A stretch of DNA of 64,000 bases from Galaxea fascicularis (lineage: Eukaryota > Cnidaria > Anthozoa > Scleractinia > Euphylliidae), in assembly GCA_948470475.1 (NCBI GenBank), contig OX419337.1, forward strand, positions 26,031,045 to 26,095,044, read 5' to 3'. Within the stretch, counting starts at the first letter, position 1. The number at the start of each line of letters is the position of its first letter. The translations under genes were made by a program, and so were the position numbers. Below, one piece after another: positions 63,555 through 64,000 of this stretch. The notes under the pieces were generated by a model. It worked only from the letters and a program-made list of their open reading frames with translations, made no database searches and was not told the DNA's origin.

Positions 63555-63701
63555 ATTGGTTAAACCAGGGCCGGTACAGGCGATTCAGGCAGCGTCCTCG
63601 TGGAAGGCTTTTAAATTAATTGAAATTTATTGTAATTTTAATTTTCATTAATTTGGAAGCATGTTAAGGCATGGCCCATTCTTTATCTTGATGTCAGGGC
63701 C

Positions 63702-63923
63702 TAGCTAAACGAGAAAACATTGTTGCGGACGCAAATATTTCCCAGTTTAGCCGCCCGGGAAACATTTGTTGCCGAAAAAAAGTGTGTTTCGGAGACAAAA
63801 AATGTTTCTGCCTTTTGTCAAAAACATGCATTTTTACTTCCCGAACACAAATTTTGTTTCTGCAACATACGTTTTCCCAGTTTAGCCAACTGAGCGGCAA
63901 CAGCAATGTTTCCTAGTTTAAGC
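63702..63923. mobile_element. Foldback repeat of AAACATTG / GTTTAGC words, unit 5
   Basis: Counterpart of 20424-20726 without the extra 90 bases. The homology to unit 2 continues to the end of the window (20762-20802 matches 63959-64000). Confidence 0.65.
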
Positions 63924-64000
63924 ACTCTTTATAGGTAATGTAAATACACAAACCACAGGCCGCTAACCATTCTCTCGATGTCGTCTGGGTATAACCCTGG

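Overview
The window is eukaryotic nuclear DNA. It has spliced genes with GT-AG introns, a secreted mosaic protein family, a BEL/Pao LTR retrotransposon, tRNA-derived SINEs and many terminal-inverted-repeat (TIR) miniature elements. The AT-rich spacers, the phase-1 exon-shuffled Apple/EGF/fibrinogen-like modules and the repeat types fit an anthozoan cnidarian, most likely a stony coral. That assignment is an inference; no marker gene fixes the species.

The window is a tandem array of one multi-exon gene. Each repeat unit is about 10-11 kb and holds a long AT-rich 5' spacer, a six-exon gene and a 3' spacer. The encoded protein (432-434 residues) has a signal peptide, an Apple/PAN-like domain, the first part of a fibrinogen-like domain, two calcium-binding-type EGF domains and a TLDc domain split over two exons. 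All five introns are phase 1. Copies lie at 3808-7353 (unit 1), 16417-20282 (unit 2), 38179-41726 (unit 3, broken), 47813-51376 (unit 4) and 59275-63554 (unit 5). Units 1 and 4 are one subtype and units 2 and 5 another, so an ordered pair was duplicated as a block with an offset of about 43-44 kb. Between units 2 and 3 lies a sixth, gene-less relict unit (25820-26411 and 32398-33290), split by the BEL/Pao element.

Layout: 1-10980 unit 1, with a Harbinger-like TIR element carrying a Myb/SANT-like ORF, a non-LTR retrotransposon remnant and a solo LTR in its 3' spacer. 10981-20726 unit 2. 20727-25820 is spacer with a 69-bp repeat, a CACGTG foldback element and a pogo/Tigger-like element that contains a SINE and microsatellites. 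25820-33290 is the relict unit with the BEL/Pao insertion. 33300-34450 holds two tandem tRNA-headed SINE copies. 34452-44030 is unit 3, whose gene has lost part of exon 1 and all of exons 2-3 and carries a TTAA-flanked element in intron 5. 44031-54050 is unit 4 and 54051-64000 is unit 5.

The gene products are predicted to be secreted, disulfide-rich proteins with a TLDc module outside the cell. This is unusual, because the well-studied TLDc proteins act inside cells. Exons 1-5 are well conserved between copies, while the last TLDc exon differs strongly between units 1 and 4. Because the units are paralogous, many insertions can be read against an empty site in a sister unit, which gives precise element boundaries and target-site duplications.
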